Source: JAZGER01 sp036480335 (GTDB lineage: Bacteria > Pseudomonadota > Gammaproteobacteria > DSM-19610). Taken from it: a stretch of 64,000 nucleotides of DNA. Location: positions 36,094 through 100,093 of the forward strand of contig JAZGGH010000025.1 of the NCBI GenBank assembly GCA_036480335.1, given 5' to 3'. Position 1 is the stretch's first letter. Each line of letters begins with the position of its first letter. The notes under the pieces were generated by a model. It saw only the letters and a list, made by a program, of their open reading frames with translations. It did not search any database and was not told the DNA's origin. This document shows positions 1-8,610 of the stretch, piece after piece. Position numbers and translations under genes: made by a program.

Positions 1-26
1 GGGTATCTATCAGCTGATGCGGGCAG

Positions 27-479
27 TTACTGCGTAAAAAACTGTTGTTTGAATTTTACCTCGTGACTTTCATCAGTGTCTTCCGGCGTGACATTGACTA
101 AAAATCGCAGGGTTTCTTCATGGGTTACCGGGAATTCGCCGATGTAATAAATGGCGGTGCCTTCACGAATTTCCCGTAATGGAATTTCCCGTTTTTGCCC
201 GGTCAGATTTCTTGCTGAGGCAGACACTTTGCCGGCGACTGGTTTTCCAGTGGTTCCCAGTGTTTTTGCCAGTACGGCGATGTTGATCATGCCACGGTTT
301 TTACTGCGTTTAATGCCATATTGCTTGGTAACAGTGGCAGGTAAGCTATTGGTGCTCAGGGCATTGAAATGCACAACATAATCGCCAAAATCCTGTGAAT
401 TTTCTGCGAAAACAGGTTGAGCCATCAATAATGTGATAACACTGAAAACAATAGTCATTGCGGATTTTATTCTATACAT
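27..479 (-). CDS. DUF4426 family exported protein
   Basis: A 150-residue protein with a clear N-terminal signal peptide (hydrophobic core about residues 8–22, cleavage probably after VFA), so it should be periplasmic or secreted. The mature part starts near FGDYVVHFNAL and carries a basic GIKRSKNRG stretch, which I recognise as typical of the DUF4426 family. Function is unknown. In Pseudomonas the family member sits close to metXW, yggT and proC, which matches the genes to the right here. The start is the ATG at 479, preceded by an AGGAGA-like ribosome site. Family assignment is from memory of the sequence type and synteny, not from a search. Confidence 0.75.
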   Translation of the reverse strand: MYRIKSAMTIVFSVITLLMAQPVFAENSQDFGDYVVHFNALSTNSLPATVTKQYGIKRSKNRGMINIAVLAKTLGTTGKPVAGKVSASARNLTGQKREIPLREIREGTAIYYIGEFPVTHEETLRFLVNVTPEDTDESHEVKFKQQFFTQ

Positions 480-575
480 AAAGGTCTCCTCTTCCTCGTT
501 AGCCTATACCTAACCATAGACAGTACCTGTAGATCAAGGTTCAGGGCGAAAAAACTTTATGGAATCGGCATGAGT

Positions 576-591
576 GATGCTATGTAGCATC
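576..591. other. Perfect 7-bp inverted repeat between two minus-strand genes
   Basis: GATGCTA and TAGCATC are separated by TG. The repeat lies just past the stop of the dynamin-like gene and could form a hairpin in its transcript, but no T-run follows on either strand. It may be a weak terminator or an mRNA-end hairpin. Confidence 0.3.
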
Positions 592-607
592 CATTGTTTT
601 GAGTTTC

Positions 608-2602
608 TCAGGCCGATTCTGTTGCTGTAGCTTGAGGAAGAGTCTCTGCAATAGAGGCTTCCTGGCTTACCGGCTTTCCTGTTGTCAGTCTGGCAAGCAT
701 GGCTTCGAGTTCTTCAGTCTGCTTTGCTATTTCGATTTGGCTGGTTTCCAGCTCCTGAAGGCGAATATCAATAGTGTCACGAGAATGACTGATACGTTTC
801 AGGCTAGTCAGGCGTTTATCCATACTCACCTTGTGCCCTTTGATTTGTTTAATCAAAGGATTCATGACTTCTTTGAGCCAAAGTTCTGCATCCTGGCCAG
901 CCTTATAAAATAGATTGCGAGTATGACTGACCAGGGAAATAAAGAACTTTTTGATAACAAACTGCTGTTCGGCAACCACGGTAATGGGGCTGCGGCGAAA
1001 ATCCTCGGCTTCCTGATACAGACGTTCCAGCTCGGTTATGTACGGAGTAATCTCAAACTGGGTTGGCGCAATTTTGGGTAATCCATGCTCAATGTGAAAT
1101 TTCTCGTAGGATGCATTGACCAACTGCGATGTTGCCTGTATTTCTTTCGCAATTGCTCGCATTGCATCACGTGTACCGTCAAAAAATGCTTCCATGCCGC
1201 GTTTTATGCCGACTGTTGTCCAGCTATTTTTCATTTCCTGACGCGTGTTGCTAATCAGGACGTCAATTCCATCGATGCTCAATGTATTGAGTAAGCGTGT
1301 CCCCTGAGCTTGCAGTAGTCGTCGGTTGTCCTGATAAGTTTGAACGCTGGCGAGGTAATCATCTTGTTCCTGCTGGGTTTTATTGACCAGGTGCATGATG
1401 ACATCTGCATTTTTTCCGCGAATAGAATTCAGTTCGTCAATCTGTTCCTGAATATCTTCAGATGAGGTGCTGGCAATAGTGATTTGTTCATTCATCACGG
1501 GAATGATTTGATCCAGTATGTTTTTCTGAACGATATCCTTGCGCGCAGGGATAACAGTCTCGGTAAGATAGGTTTCCAGTTCGGGCAGGTGACTTGCCGT
1601 TAGCAGGGCAGCATTTTTCTGTACTTTAGCAACCAGGGCTTTTTGGGCGGAGATCGGAAATACCTGTTCAACAGGAACGCCCAGTTCTTCAGCAGAGGCA
1701 TTTTTCTGTACCGTAATTATGTCTCGGATGTCTTCTTCAGATTTTAATTCATCCCAGAGAGTATCAATTTTGTTCAGTACAACAGTCAGCCGGTCATTAT
1801 TTTGCTGGCGATTTGCTTTGATATGGTGTTCCCATATATCCAGATCACTGCGTGTTACTCCCGTATCAGCACCCAGAATAAACAGGATTGATTGTGCGGC
1901 CGGTAACATACTGATTGTCAGTTCCGGTTCATTGCCGAGCGCATTCAGACCGGGAGTATCCAGAATAACCAGCCCGCTTTTTAATAAAGGGTGTGGGAAG
2001 CTGATCATTGCATGACGCCAGTGAGGTATTTCTACCGTCTCAGGAAATGCCCCATGCTTCTGATAATAGGGATCCAGGTCTTCATGGTAAAAGCCCAGTT
2101 CGCGGGCTGTGTCAACGCTGACGTTGTCAGTTCGTATAACCTCTTCAAGTGCAGTCGCAATTTGTTTGGGGCTGTCCATGTCCAGAGCAATCCGTGACCA
2201 TTCGACGGATTCCTGCTTCAGTTCAGAGATGCTTTTTTCCTGGCGCCGGGTGCTGATAGGCAGTAGCATGATGTAAGCATCATCCGTCGCCTGATCATAG
2301 AAAAGTTCTGTTGGGCACATGGTTGTACGGCCCGCTTCTGAGGGTAGCAGGCGGCGTCCGAATTCGGCAAAGAACAGGGCGTTGATTAATTCGGTTTTTC
2401 CGCGAGAAAATTCGGCAACGAATGCAATCGTCAGTTGGTCTTTTCTGAGCGCGTCAACGGACTCAAATAATCGCAGCTCCTGTTCGGGGCTTAACTGATC
2501 ATTGTCGCTGAGCCATGCCTGTATGTCTGAAACTGTACTTGCCAGATGTTCCCGCCATTCCTGATAGGACGAGAATGAGTGTGTTAACGAATCCGTCTGC
2601 AT
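608..2602 (-). CDS. Dynamin-like GTPase
   Basis: A 664-residue protein of the bacterial dynamin superfamily. Visible GTPase elements are a P-loop (EFSRGKTEL, about residues 64–72), a switch-I threonine in GRTTMCPTEL just after residue 90, a G3 motif DTPGLNALG near residue 216 and a G4 motif NKID near 280. The remainder is helical and rich in Gln/Glu, with coiled-coil character at the C-terminus (about 610–650), as expected of a dynamin stalk. No strong transmembrane helix is visible. Family members remodel or tether membranes. The gene is monocistronic between DUF4426 and yggT, a place that holds metX–metW in Pseudomonas. Substrate and role are not known. Confidence 0.85.
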   Translation of the reverse strand: MQTDSLTHSFSSYQEWREHLASTVSDIQAWLSDNDQLSPEQELRLFESVDALRKDQLTIAFVAEFSRGKTELINALFFAEFGRRLLPSEAGRTTMCPTELFYDQATDDAYIMLLPISTRRQEKSISELKQESVEWSRIALDMDSPKQIATALEEVIRTDNVSVDTARELGFYHEDLDPYYQKHGAFPETVEIPHWRHAMISFPHPLLKSGLVILDTPGLNALGNEPELTISMLPAAQSILFILGADTGVTRSDLDIWEHHIKANRQQNNDRLTVVLNKIDTLWDELKSEEDIRDIITVQKNASAEELGVPVEQVFPISAQKALVAKVQKNAALLTASHLPELETYLTETVIPARKDIVQKNILDQIIPVMNEQITIASTSSEDIQEQIDELNSIRGKNADVIMHLVNKTQQEQDDYLASVQTYQDNRRLLQAQGTRLLNTLSIDGIDVLISNTRQEMKNSWTTVGIKRGMEAFFDGTRDAMRAIAKEIQATSQLVNASYEKFHIEHGLPKIAPTQFEITPYITELERLYQEAEDFRRSPITVVAEQQFVIKKFFISLVSHTRNLFYKAGQDAELWLKEVMNPLIKQIKGHKVSMDKRLTSLKRISHSRDTIDIRLQELETSQIEIAKQTEELEAMLARLTTGKPVSQEASIAETLPQATATESA

Positions 2603-2708
2603 TTAGTTATCCGTTCTAAGACTGTATTGATGGAATTTTCTCTGTGCCAGTCTTTTAACGGCATGACTTAAAGAGGCTTTAGTGTCGTTTCGTGTAATCC
2701 AGGTGGAC

Positions 2709-3278
2709 TCAAATGCCGGCAAGCATATATAGCGGCGGTAATAGCAACATTTTAACTATGGTAATACTGATCATTACAGCCATAGGCGATAAATCCATGC
2801 CGCCAATGGGTTTGATGAGTTGCCGTGCGGGCCGCAGCAGTGGTTCAGTCAGACTGGAGAGTAACGAGGTTACCGGATTGTAATTCCCTGGATTGATCCA
2901 GCTGATGATGACCTGTATCAGAATCGAGTAGAGGAAGATATTGAGGAATAGTTCCAGCAGGTCAGCAATGCTACGTATTACAATGCCGATAATTGAAGGG
3001 GCTGTGCCGCGTAAAGAATAAACGAGAAATATCATTAATATTTGCAGGCTCAGCATGATGACAATGGAGGCGCTATCAATTTTGCCAAAACTGGGGATAA
3101 AGCGGCGTGCCGGTACCAGTAGGGGATCTGTGACCTTTACCAGAAACTGGCTTACCGGATTATAGAAATCTGCATGAATCATTGCCAGCAGGTAACGCAG
3201 CATAAATGTCATAATATAAAGGCCCAGGCCTACTTCCAGTAGCAGGATAAGCGGGTTGGCAAGATAGTTGTTACTCAT
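2709..3278 (-). CDS. yggT: YggT family integral membrane protein
   Basis: A 189-residue membrane protein made of two similar halves, each with a pair of hydrophobic segments and a conserved amphipathic stretch: VSQFLVKVTDPLLVPARRFIP in the first half (first 20 residues shown would be VSQFLVKVTDPLLVPARRFI) and LTEPLLRPARQLIKP in the second. This duplication is characteristic of proteobacterial YggT. The family is linked to osmotic tolerance, cell shape and division-associated membrane functions. It overlaps the stop of proC by 4 nt (ATGA at 3275–3278), so the two are translationally coupled, an arrangement widely conserved in gammaproteobacteria. Confidence 0.93.
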   Translation of the reverse strand: MSNNYLANPLILLLEVGLGLYIMTFMLRYLLAMIHADFYNPVSQFLVKVTDPLLVPARRFIPSFGKIDSASIVIMLSLQILMIFLVYSLRGTAPSIIGIVIRSIADLLELFLNIFLYSILIQVIISWINPGNYNPVTSLLSSLTEPLLRPARQLIKPIGGMDLSPMAVMISITIVKMLLLPPLYMLAGI

Positions 3279-4105
3279 GATTCGGCTCCAAATTGCTCTG
3301 CCAGTTGTTTCGATCGATCACTGGCGGACTTGAGCGCTTGCATAAAAAGAGCGGGCAGGCCGCCTTTTTCAAGGACTTGCAGTGCCTTTTCTGTTGTTCC
3401 TCCCGGGGATGTGACTTTCTGGCGCAGGACAGCGGCGCTATCCTCGCTTTCAATGGCCATTTTTGCGGCACCGAGAGCAGTTTGTACAGCTAGCAATTTT
3501 GCTGTTTCCGGAGCGAGTCCCAGGCTTTCACCGGCAGATTGAATGGCTTCAATAACGAGAAAAAAATAGGCTGGCCCACTGCCAGAAACAGCCGTGACTG
3601 CATCCAGCAATTCTTCCTTTTCGACCCACAGAGCCAGGCCAACGGCCCTGAGTATCGATTCGGCGAGATCGTGTTGTATATGATCAACTAATGGATTGGC
3701 GAACAGGGCTGTGGCCCCCGTCTGTACCAGCGCCGGGGTGTTTGGCATACAGCGAACAATGGCGGTATTCCCACCAAGCCAGCGATCCATATCTGTGCTG
3801 TGAATGCCAGCCGCGATGGATATAATCAGCGGTTTTGATTGTTGCACCTGGGGAGAGATTTCTCTGGCAACAGCTGCCATGATTTGGGGTTTGATGGCGA
3901 GAATGACCACGTCAGCATTCTCAATGGCCTGATTATTATCTGTGCTAACGTGAATATTTGCCGCTTGCTTCAAGTGCTGCAATTGTTCATGACTGGGATC
4001 TGAAACGGTGATAAGTTCTGCTGGTATACCGTCTGCGATCAGCCCGCCAATAAGGCTGCCAGACATGTTACCAGCACCAATAAACGTTAATTTTTTTTCA
4101 TTCAT
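3275..4105 (-). CDS. proC: Pyrroline-5-carboxylate reductase
   Basis: Catalyses the last step of proline synthesis, NAD(P)H-dependent reduction of pyrroline-5-carboxylate. The N-terminus shows the Rossmann motif FIGAGNMSGSLIGG and the C-terminal half the family signature VTSPGGTTEKALQVLE. I start at 4105 (MNEKKLTFIG, 276 residues), which puts the Rossmann motif at its normal distance; the in-frame ATG at 4141 would add 12 residues with no homologous counterpart. The usual upstream neighbour yggS (PLP-binding protein) is absent; instead pilT is divergently transcribed about 150 bp away. It is followed by yggT with a 4-nt overlap. Confidence 0.96.
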   Translation of the reverse strand: MNEKKLTFIGAGNMSGSLIGGLIADGIPAELITVSDPSHEQLQHLKQAANIHVSTDNNQAIENADVVILAIKPQIMAAVAREISPQVQQSKPLIISIAAGIHSTDMDRWLGGNTAIVRCMPNTPALVQTGATALFANPLVDHIQHDLAESILRAVGLALWVEKEELLDAVTAVSGSGPAYFFLVIEAIQSAGESLGLAPETAKLLAVQTALGAAKMAIESEDSAAVLRQKVTSPGGTTEKALQVLEKGGLPALFMQALKSASDRSKQLAEQFGAES

Positions 4106-4172
4106 GGGCTGAAAGATACCGGTGCAGCTCATCGCTGACAAGTGTTTGAGGTTGCTGGAAATTTAATCAATG

Positions 4173-4178
4173 TATAAT
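4173..4178 (+). promoter_or_regulatory. Candidate -10 box for pilT
   Basis: A perfect TATAAT lies in the 152-bp divergent space between proC and pilT, 80 bp before the pilT start. A convincing -35 at standard spacing is not visible (TTGCTG ends 15 bp upstream), so this is only a candidate. Confidence 0.35.
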
Positions 4179-4257
4179 TTATCTCGGTAATTGCAGATAT
4201 CAAGTTTTGTTGGTCTCTGTCGATATGGACATCCAGACAATATGAATGGGGACAAGC

Positions 4258-5295
4258 ATGGATATTGCTGAACTTTTGGCCTTTAGTGTAAAAAATAACG
4301 CGTCCGATTTGCATCTTTCTGCAGGTCTGCCGCCAATGATACGTGTTGATGGCGATATTCGCAGAATCAATGTGCCATCGTTGGATCATAAATCGGTTCA
4401 TGGCCTGATTTATGACATCATGAATGATAAGCAACGCAAGGATTATGAGGAGTTCCTCGAAACCGATTTTTCCTTCGAGATCCCAAATCTGGCGCGTTTT
4501 CGTGTTAATGCTTTTAATCATAATCGTGGTGCTGGCGGCGTTTTTCGGACCATTCCTTCGACTATCCTGTCATTGGAAGAGCTGGGAGCACCATCAAGTT
4601 TTGCGGGCATATCCGATCAGTCGCGCGGCATGGTTCTGGTGACAGGTCCTACCGGTTCCGGTAAATCAACAACCCTGGCTGCGATGATAGATTATGTGAA
4701 TAACTCCCGTTTTGAACATATTCTTACCGTGGAAGATCCGATTGAGTTCGTGCATGAAAGTAAAAAGTGCCTGATTAACCAGCGTGAGGTTCATCGCGAT
4801 ACACACGGTTTCAATGAAGCTTTGCGTTCTGCCCTGCGCGAAGATCCGGACATCATCCTGGTGGGTGAAATGCGAGATCTGGAAACGATCCGTCTGGCAT
4901 TGACGGCGGCCGAAACCGGACATCTGGTTTTTGGAACTCTGCATACCAGTTCTGCAGCAAAAACAATCGATCGTATTATCGACGTGTTCCCAGCAGCAGA
5001 GAAGACCATGGTACGGTCAATGCTGTCTGAATCATTAAGGGCGGTTATTTCCCAGACTCTGTTGAAAAAAACGGGAGGTGGGCGTGTTGCAGCGCATGAA
5101 ATCATGATTGGCACACCGGCAATCAGAAACCTGATTCGTGAAGACAAGGTAGCACAAATGTATTCTGCTATTCAGACAGGTCAGTCTTTAGGCATGCAGA
5201 CACTGGATCAAAATCTGCTAGATATGGTACAGCGTGGTGTCGTCAGCAAGGCTGATGCTGCATCGAAAGCGACGAACAAGGATTTATTCCGATAG
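4258..5295 (+). CDS. pilT: Type IV pilus retraction ATPase PilT
   Basis: A hexameric cytoplasmic ATPase that powers pilus retraction and twitching motility. It has the PilT N-terminal PAS-like domain (NNASDLHLSAGLPPMIRVDG), a Walker A motif GPTGSGKSTTLAAM, an Asp-box EDPIEFVHE, a Walker B region ILVGEMRDLETI and a His-box TGHLVFGTLHTSSA. The C-terminal retraction motif region (AIRNLIREDKVAQMYS) is present. The start is taken at ATG 4258 (345 residues), which has a GGGGA ribosome site; the ATG at 4246 would add only MGTS. PilU follows 10 bp downstream in the same operon. Confidence 0.97.
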   Translation: MDIAELLAFSVKNNASDLHLSAGLPPMIRVDGDIRRINVPSLDHKSVHGLIYDIMNDKQRKDYEEFLETDFSFEIPNLARFRVNAFNHNRGAGGVFRTIPSTILSLEELGAPSSFAGISDQSRGMVLVTGPTGSGKSTTLAAMIDYVNNSRFEHILTVEDPIEFVHESKKCLINQREVHRDTHGFNEALRSALREDPDIILVGEMRDLETIRLALTAAETGHLVFGTLHTSSAAKTIDRIIDVFPAAEKTMVRSMLSESLRAVISQTLLKKTGGGRVAAHEIMIGTPAIRNLIREDKVAQMYSAIQTGQSLGMQTLDQNLLDMVQRGVVSKADAASKATNKDLFR

Positions 5296-5305
5296 AGGTG
5301 GTTAG

Positions 5306-6424
5306 ATGGACTTCAAATCATTACTGAAGCTGGTTGTTCACAAAGGCGGTTCTGATCTCTTTATCACGGCGGGTATGCCGCCAAGCATGAAGGTGAATGG
5401 TAAGTTAATGCCGGTTTCCCAGGCATCACTGACCCCTGCGCAGGCGAAAGATGTGGTTGCCAGTATCATGACTGCTGAGCAGCTGGAAGAATTCACTCGG
5501 CATAAGGAATGCAATTTTGCTATCAGTGAAAATGGTGTTGGACGATTCCGTGTCAGTGCTTTTTATCAACGTAATAACGTGGGCATGGTATTGCGTCGTA
5601 TTGAAACCACCATCCCGACTCTGGAAGAATTACGTTTACCTACGGTAATAAAGAAGCTGGCAATGACCAAACGCGGTTTGATTATTTTTGTTGGTGCAAC
5701 CGGAACCGGCAAATCGACATCACTGGCATCCATGATCAATTATCGAAACCATAACAGTACCGGGCATATCATAACGATTGAAGATCCGATTGAATTCATG
5801 CATCAGCATGCGGGTTGTATTATTACCCAGCGAGAGGTGGGTATTGATACAGAGTCATTTGATGTGGCACTGAAAAATACCTTGCGGCAGGCGCCGGACG
5901 TTATTCTGATCGGTGAAATTCGTTCTCAGGATACCATGGATCATGCTATTGCATTTGCGGAAACCGGGCATCTTTGCCTGGCAACATTGCATGCCAATAA
6001 TGCTAACCAGGCGATGGACCGCATTATTAACTTTTTCCCCGAAGACAGGCGTGACCAGATATTTCTGGATCTGTCATTGAATCTGAAGGCGATTGTAGCC
6101 CAGCAACTCTTGCCGACGCCGGATGGCAAAGGCAGGCGTGCTGCTGTTGAGGTATTGATCAATACACCGTTAGCCTCTGACCTGATACGCAAGGGTGAGG
6201 TTCATCAGCTCAAGGAATTGATGAAGCGTTCTGCACAGCAGGGTATGCAGACATTTGATCAGGCGTTATATGAACTTTACAGGGCGGGTGATATAACCGA
6301 AGAAGATGCGTTGCACTATGCAGATTCGGCTAATGAGGTGCGTTTGATGATCAAATTGAAAGCATCCGCAACACCCCCAAAAGGTGGCGCGATCGATAAG
6401 ATGACTTTACTGGAAGATGGATAG
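5306..6424 (+). CDS. pilU: PilT paralogue, retraction ATPase PilU
   Basis: A 372-residue PilT/PilU-type ATPase that assists PilT-dependent retraction. It has the N-terminal KGGSDLFITAGMPPSMKVNG segment, a Walker A motif GATGTGKSTSLASM, an Asp-box EDPIEFMHQHAGC, a Walker B ILIGEIRSQDTM and a His-box ETGHLCLATLHANNA. The extended C-terminal tail after the ATPase core (AGDITEEDALHYADSANEVR onwards) distinguishes PilU from PilT. An RBS (GAGGTGG) precedes the start and the gene directly follows pilT, the order found in Pseudomonas. It converges on pyrK with only 9 bp between the stops. Confidence 0.96.
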   Translation: MDFKSLLKLVVHKGGSDLFITAGMPPSMKVNGKLMPVSQASLTPAQAKDVVASIMTAEQLEEFTRHKECNFAISENGVGRFRVSAFYQRNNVGMVLRRIETTIPTLEELRLPTVIKKLAMTKRGLIIFVGATGTGKSTSLASMINYRNHNSTGHIITIEDPIEFMHQHAGCIITQREVGIDTESFDVALKNTLRQAPDVILIGEIRSQDTMDHAIAFAETGHLCLATLHANNANQAMDRIINFFPEDRRDQIFLDLSLNLKAIVAQQLLPTPDGKGRRAAVEVLINTPLASDLIRKGEVHQLKELMKRSAQQGMQTFDQALYELYRAGDITEEDALHYADSANEVRLMIKLKASATPPKGGAIDKMTLLEDG

Positions 6425-6433
6425 ATAGAAGCA

Positions 6434-7309
6434 TTACTGAAATACTGTCGTCGCATCAAATACCGGGCCATCGACGCAGACGCGTTTCATGGCCGGTCCT
6501 TCCTCCGTTGTCACTTCAACGGCACAGCCTGCGCAACCGCCAACCGCACAGACCATGAATTCTTCCAGAGAGACCTGGCAGGGAATATTGTATTCACGCG
6601 CCAGTCGAGCGGTGGCTTCCAGCATCGGTTGTGGACCACATGCAAATATCTCCACTGTTTTGCGGCAGTCGTCATCCAGAGAATCCAGCCAGTGACGTGC
6701 CAGTTCTGATATATAGCCGTCGAAACATCCAGGATACTGTTGCTGGCTACTCAGGCGGCTGGGGATACCCCAGTCTTCCAGTAACGGCATAGCAGCAATG
6801 ACACCATCCGGCAGGCCGGGCACGAGAATCTTTGATGGTTGAGCTGTGAAGGGGAAAGGTACTTCGGAGCCCATCAAAACCAGAGGCTGGTACTGTGCAG
6901 ATTGTTTCAGTGTTTCTGCCAGAAAAACCATCGGAGGGATTCCAACGCCGCCACCCATTAACAATGGACGACTGCGTTGTGGGTCAGGTTTGAAAGGCAT
7001 GCCGATGGGGCCCAGTATGCTGATTGTTTCACCCGTGGTTCTTTCCGCCAACAGGCGAGTGCCTTTGCCAACGGCCTTGTAGAGAAAATCTACCCAGCCT
7101 GCATCGGCATCCACACGCATGATCGATAAGGGTCTGCGCATTAACAGGGCTGGGCTGCACTGGATATGGGCGAACTGACCGGCTTTAGCGTGAGCAGCGC
7201 ATTCGGGAGCATGCACACGTAGAATGTATTGGTCGCCATTATGGGCGCTGTGGGAAAGTATGCGCGCATCTTCAACAAAAATGCTATTGCGTTGGCTGGG
7301 GTGGGTCAT
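6434..7309 (-). CDS. pyrK: PyrK-like dihydroorotate dehydrogenase electron-transfer subunit
   Basis: A 291-residue iron-sulfur flavoprotein of the ferredoxin reductase family. It has an FAD-binding motif RRPLSIMRVD near residue 60, an NAD-binding domain starting at LLMGGGVGIPPMVFLAE, and a C-terminal [2Fe-2S] ligand set C-x4-C-x2-C-x15-C in CAVGGCAGCAVEV…KRVC; all ligands are intact. PyrK normally pairs with a class 1B PyrD and passes electrons from dihydroorotate to NAD+. That is unusual in gammaproteobacteria, which mostly use a quinone-linked class 2 enzyme, and no pyrD is in this window. The start overlaps the pyrX stop by 4 nt, so it belongs to the pyrimidine operon. Confidence 0.85.
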   Translation of the reverse strand: MTHPSQRNSIFVEDARILSHSAHNGDQYILRVHAPECAAHAKAGQFAHIQCSPALLMRRPLSIMRVDADAGWVDFLYKAVGKGTRLLAERTTGETISILGPIGMPFKPDPQRSRPLLMGGGVGIPPMVFLAETLKQSAQYQPLVLMGSEVPFPFTAQPSKILVPGLPDGVIAAMPLLEDWGIPSRLSSQQQYPGCFDGYISELARHWLDSLDDDCRKTVEIFACGPQPMLEATARLAREYNIPCQVSLEEFMVCAVGGCAGCAVEVTTEEGPAMKRVCVDGPVFDATTVFQ

Positions 7310-8610
7310 ATCTGAAATGCCTCCTCAGAAGTATAAATGACCTGACCATCACGAAGCGTGTAGCGAACCTGAGATTTCATTTCCCAACCCGCGAACGGGG
7401 TGTTTTTCCCGTCACTTTTCATGCTGTCATTATCGACTATCCAGGTGGCTTCCGGTGCAAAAATGCAGATATCAGCGATTGCTCCGGTTGCCAGTTGTCC
7501 GTATGGCAGGTTGAGTGTCGCGGCCGGTTCGCTGGTGAGTTTGGCAATCGCCTGATTGCGGCTCATGACACCTTCATCTGCCAGGTGCAGGGTCAGTGGC
7601 AGCAGTGTGTCGAGACCGGATATGCCAGGTTCTGTGGAAGGGAATGGCGCAAGCTTTGCGTCAGGCTCATGTGGCTGATGGCTTGAGGTAATAAAACTGA
7701 TGCTGCCATCGGTGAGCCCTGCACGTAGCTTGTCCCGGTCGCTCTGGGTGCGTAATGGTGGTTGTAAATGATAGTTGGGATCGAAGTTGCAGGTGTCGAT
7801 GTCGGTCAAATACAGGTAGGGAATAGCGACATCGGTGGTTACCGGAATATGGTCAAATTTTGCCCGACCAATCATGCGCAAGGCGCGTTGGGTGGTGATA
7901 TGGCAGAAATGTACGTGTGCACCCGTATGTTCAACCAGAGCAATGTCTCGGGCTACCGCAACGGTTTCTGATGCTTCCGGGATAGCGGGTATACCGAGTC
8001 GAGTGGCGACAGGGCCTTCATGCAGGCAGCCTCGTTCAGAAAGCGAATGCTCATCCGGGTAGACAAAAACAGTTAATCCAAAGGTGGCTGCATATTCAAA
8101 TGCTCGGCGAATAATCAGACTGGAAGCTAACGGCAGTTGAGCATTGCTGACCCCAATACAGCCTGCGGCCTTGAGTGCAGCCATTTCACTGAGCTGTTCA
8201 CCCCTGAGCCCGCTGGTGAGTGCGCCAATAGCGAGTACCCGGGTTTTGCCGGTTAATTGCCACTGATGCCTGATGAGTTCTATGACTGCAGGTGTGTCGA
8301 TGACCGGGCGCGTATCCGGGCGACAGATGAGGGTGGTAATACCGCTGGCCGCTGCACAGCGACATTCGCTGTCGATTGTGGCTTTGTGTTCCTGGCCGGG
8401 TTCGCGCAGATGAGTAAAGGCATCAATCAGTCCCGGGATAACGATCAATCCCTGTGCATCAATAATCTGATCAGCCTGGAAGCCATCTGGCGCATTGCCG
8501 ATACCTGCAATTTTTCCTTCAGCAATATAAACATCTTTACGTTCATCGATATCATTGCCAGGGTCAATCAGATGGCCATCCCTGATGTGGATTTTGGCTT
8601 GCTCAGGCAT
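7306..8610 (-). CDS. pyrX: Dihydroorotase-like protein, probably inactive (PyrX/PyrC')
   Basis: A 434-residue amidohydrolase-fold protein with the overall plan of class I dihydroorotase but several metal and catalytic positions changed. The DxHxHLREPG signature reads DAFTHLREPG (first His to Phe), the usual MPNT is RPDT, the HCED-type region reads VYPDEHSL, and the catalytic Asp in the ATDHAPH motif is replaced in TSSHQPH. In Pseudomonas and relatives such a non-catalytic protein is required to assemble active aspartate transcarbamoylase with PyrB. I chose the start at 8610 (MPEQAKIHI), which overlaps the pyrB stop by 8 nt; the ORF's upstream ATG at 8673 lies deep inside pyrB. Confidence 0.88.
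   Translation of the reverse strand: MPEQAKIHIRDGHLIDPGNDIDERKDVYIAEGKIAGIGNAPDGFQADQIIDAQGLIVIPGLIDAFTHLREPGQEHKATIDSECRCAAASGITTLICRPDTRPVIDTPAVIELIRHQWQLTGKTRVLAIGALTSGLRGEQLSEMAALKAAGCIGVSNAQLPLASSLIIRRAFEYAATFGLTVFVYPDEHSLSERGCLHEGPVATRLGIPAIPEASETVAVARDIALVEHTGAHVHFCHITTQRALRMIGRAKFDHIPVTTDVAIPYLYLTDIDTCNFDPNYHLQPPLRTQSDRDKLRAGLTDGSISFITSSHQPHEPDAKLAPFPSTEPGISGLDTLLPLTLHLADEGVMSRNQAIAKLTSEPAATLNLPYGQLATGAIADICIFAPEATWIVDNDSMKSDGKNTPFAGWEMKSQVRYTLRDGQVIYTSEEAFQI

Noticed and set aside
4258..6424. Tandem PilT-type genes as a recent duplication
   Set aside because: pilT and pilU are old paralogues found in this order in many genomes, and their sequences are well diverged.
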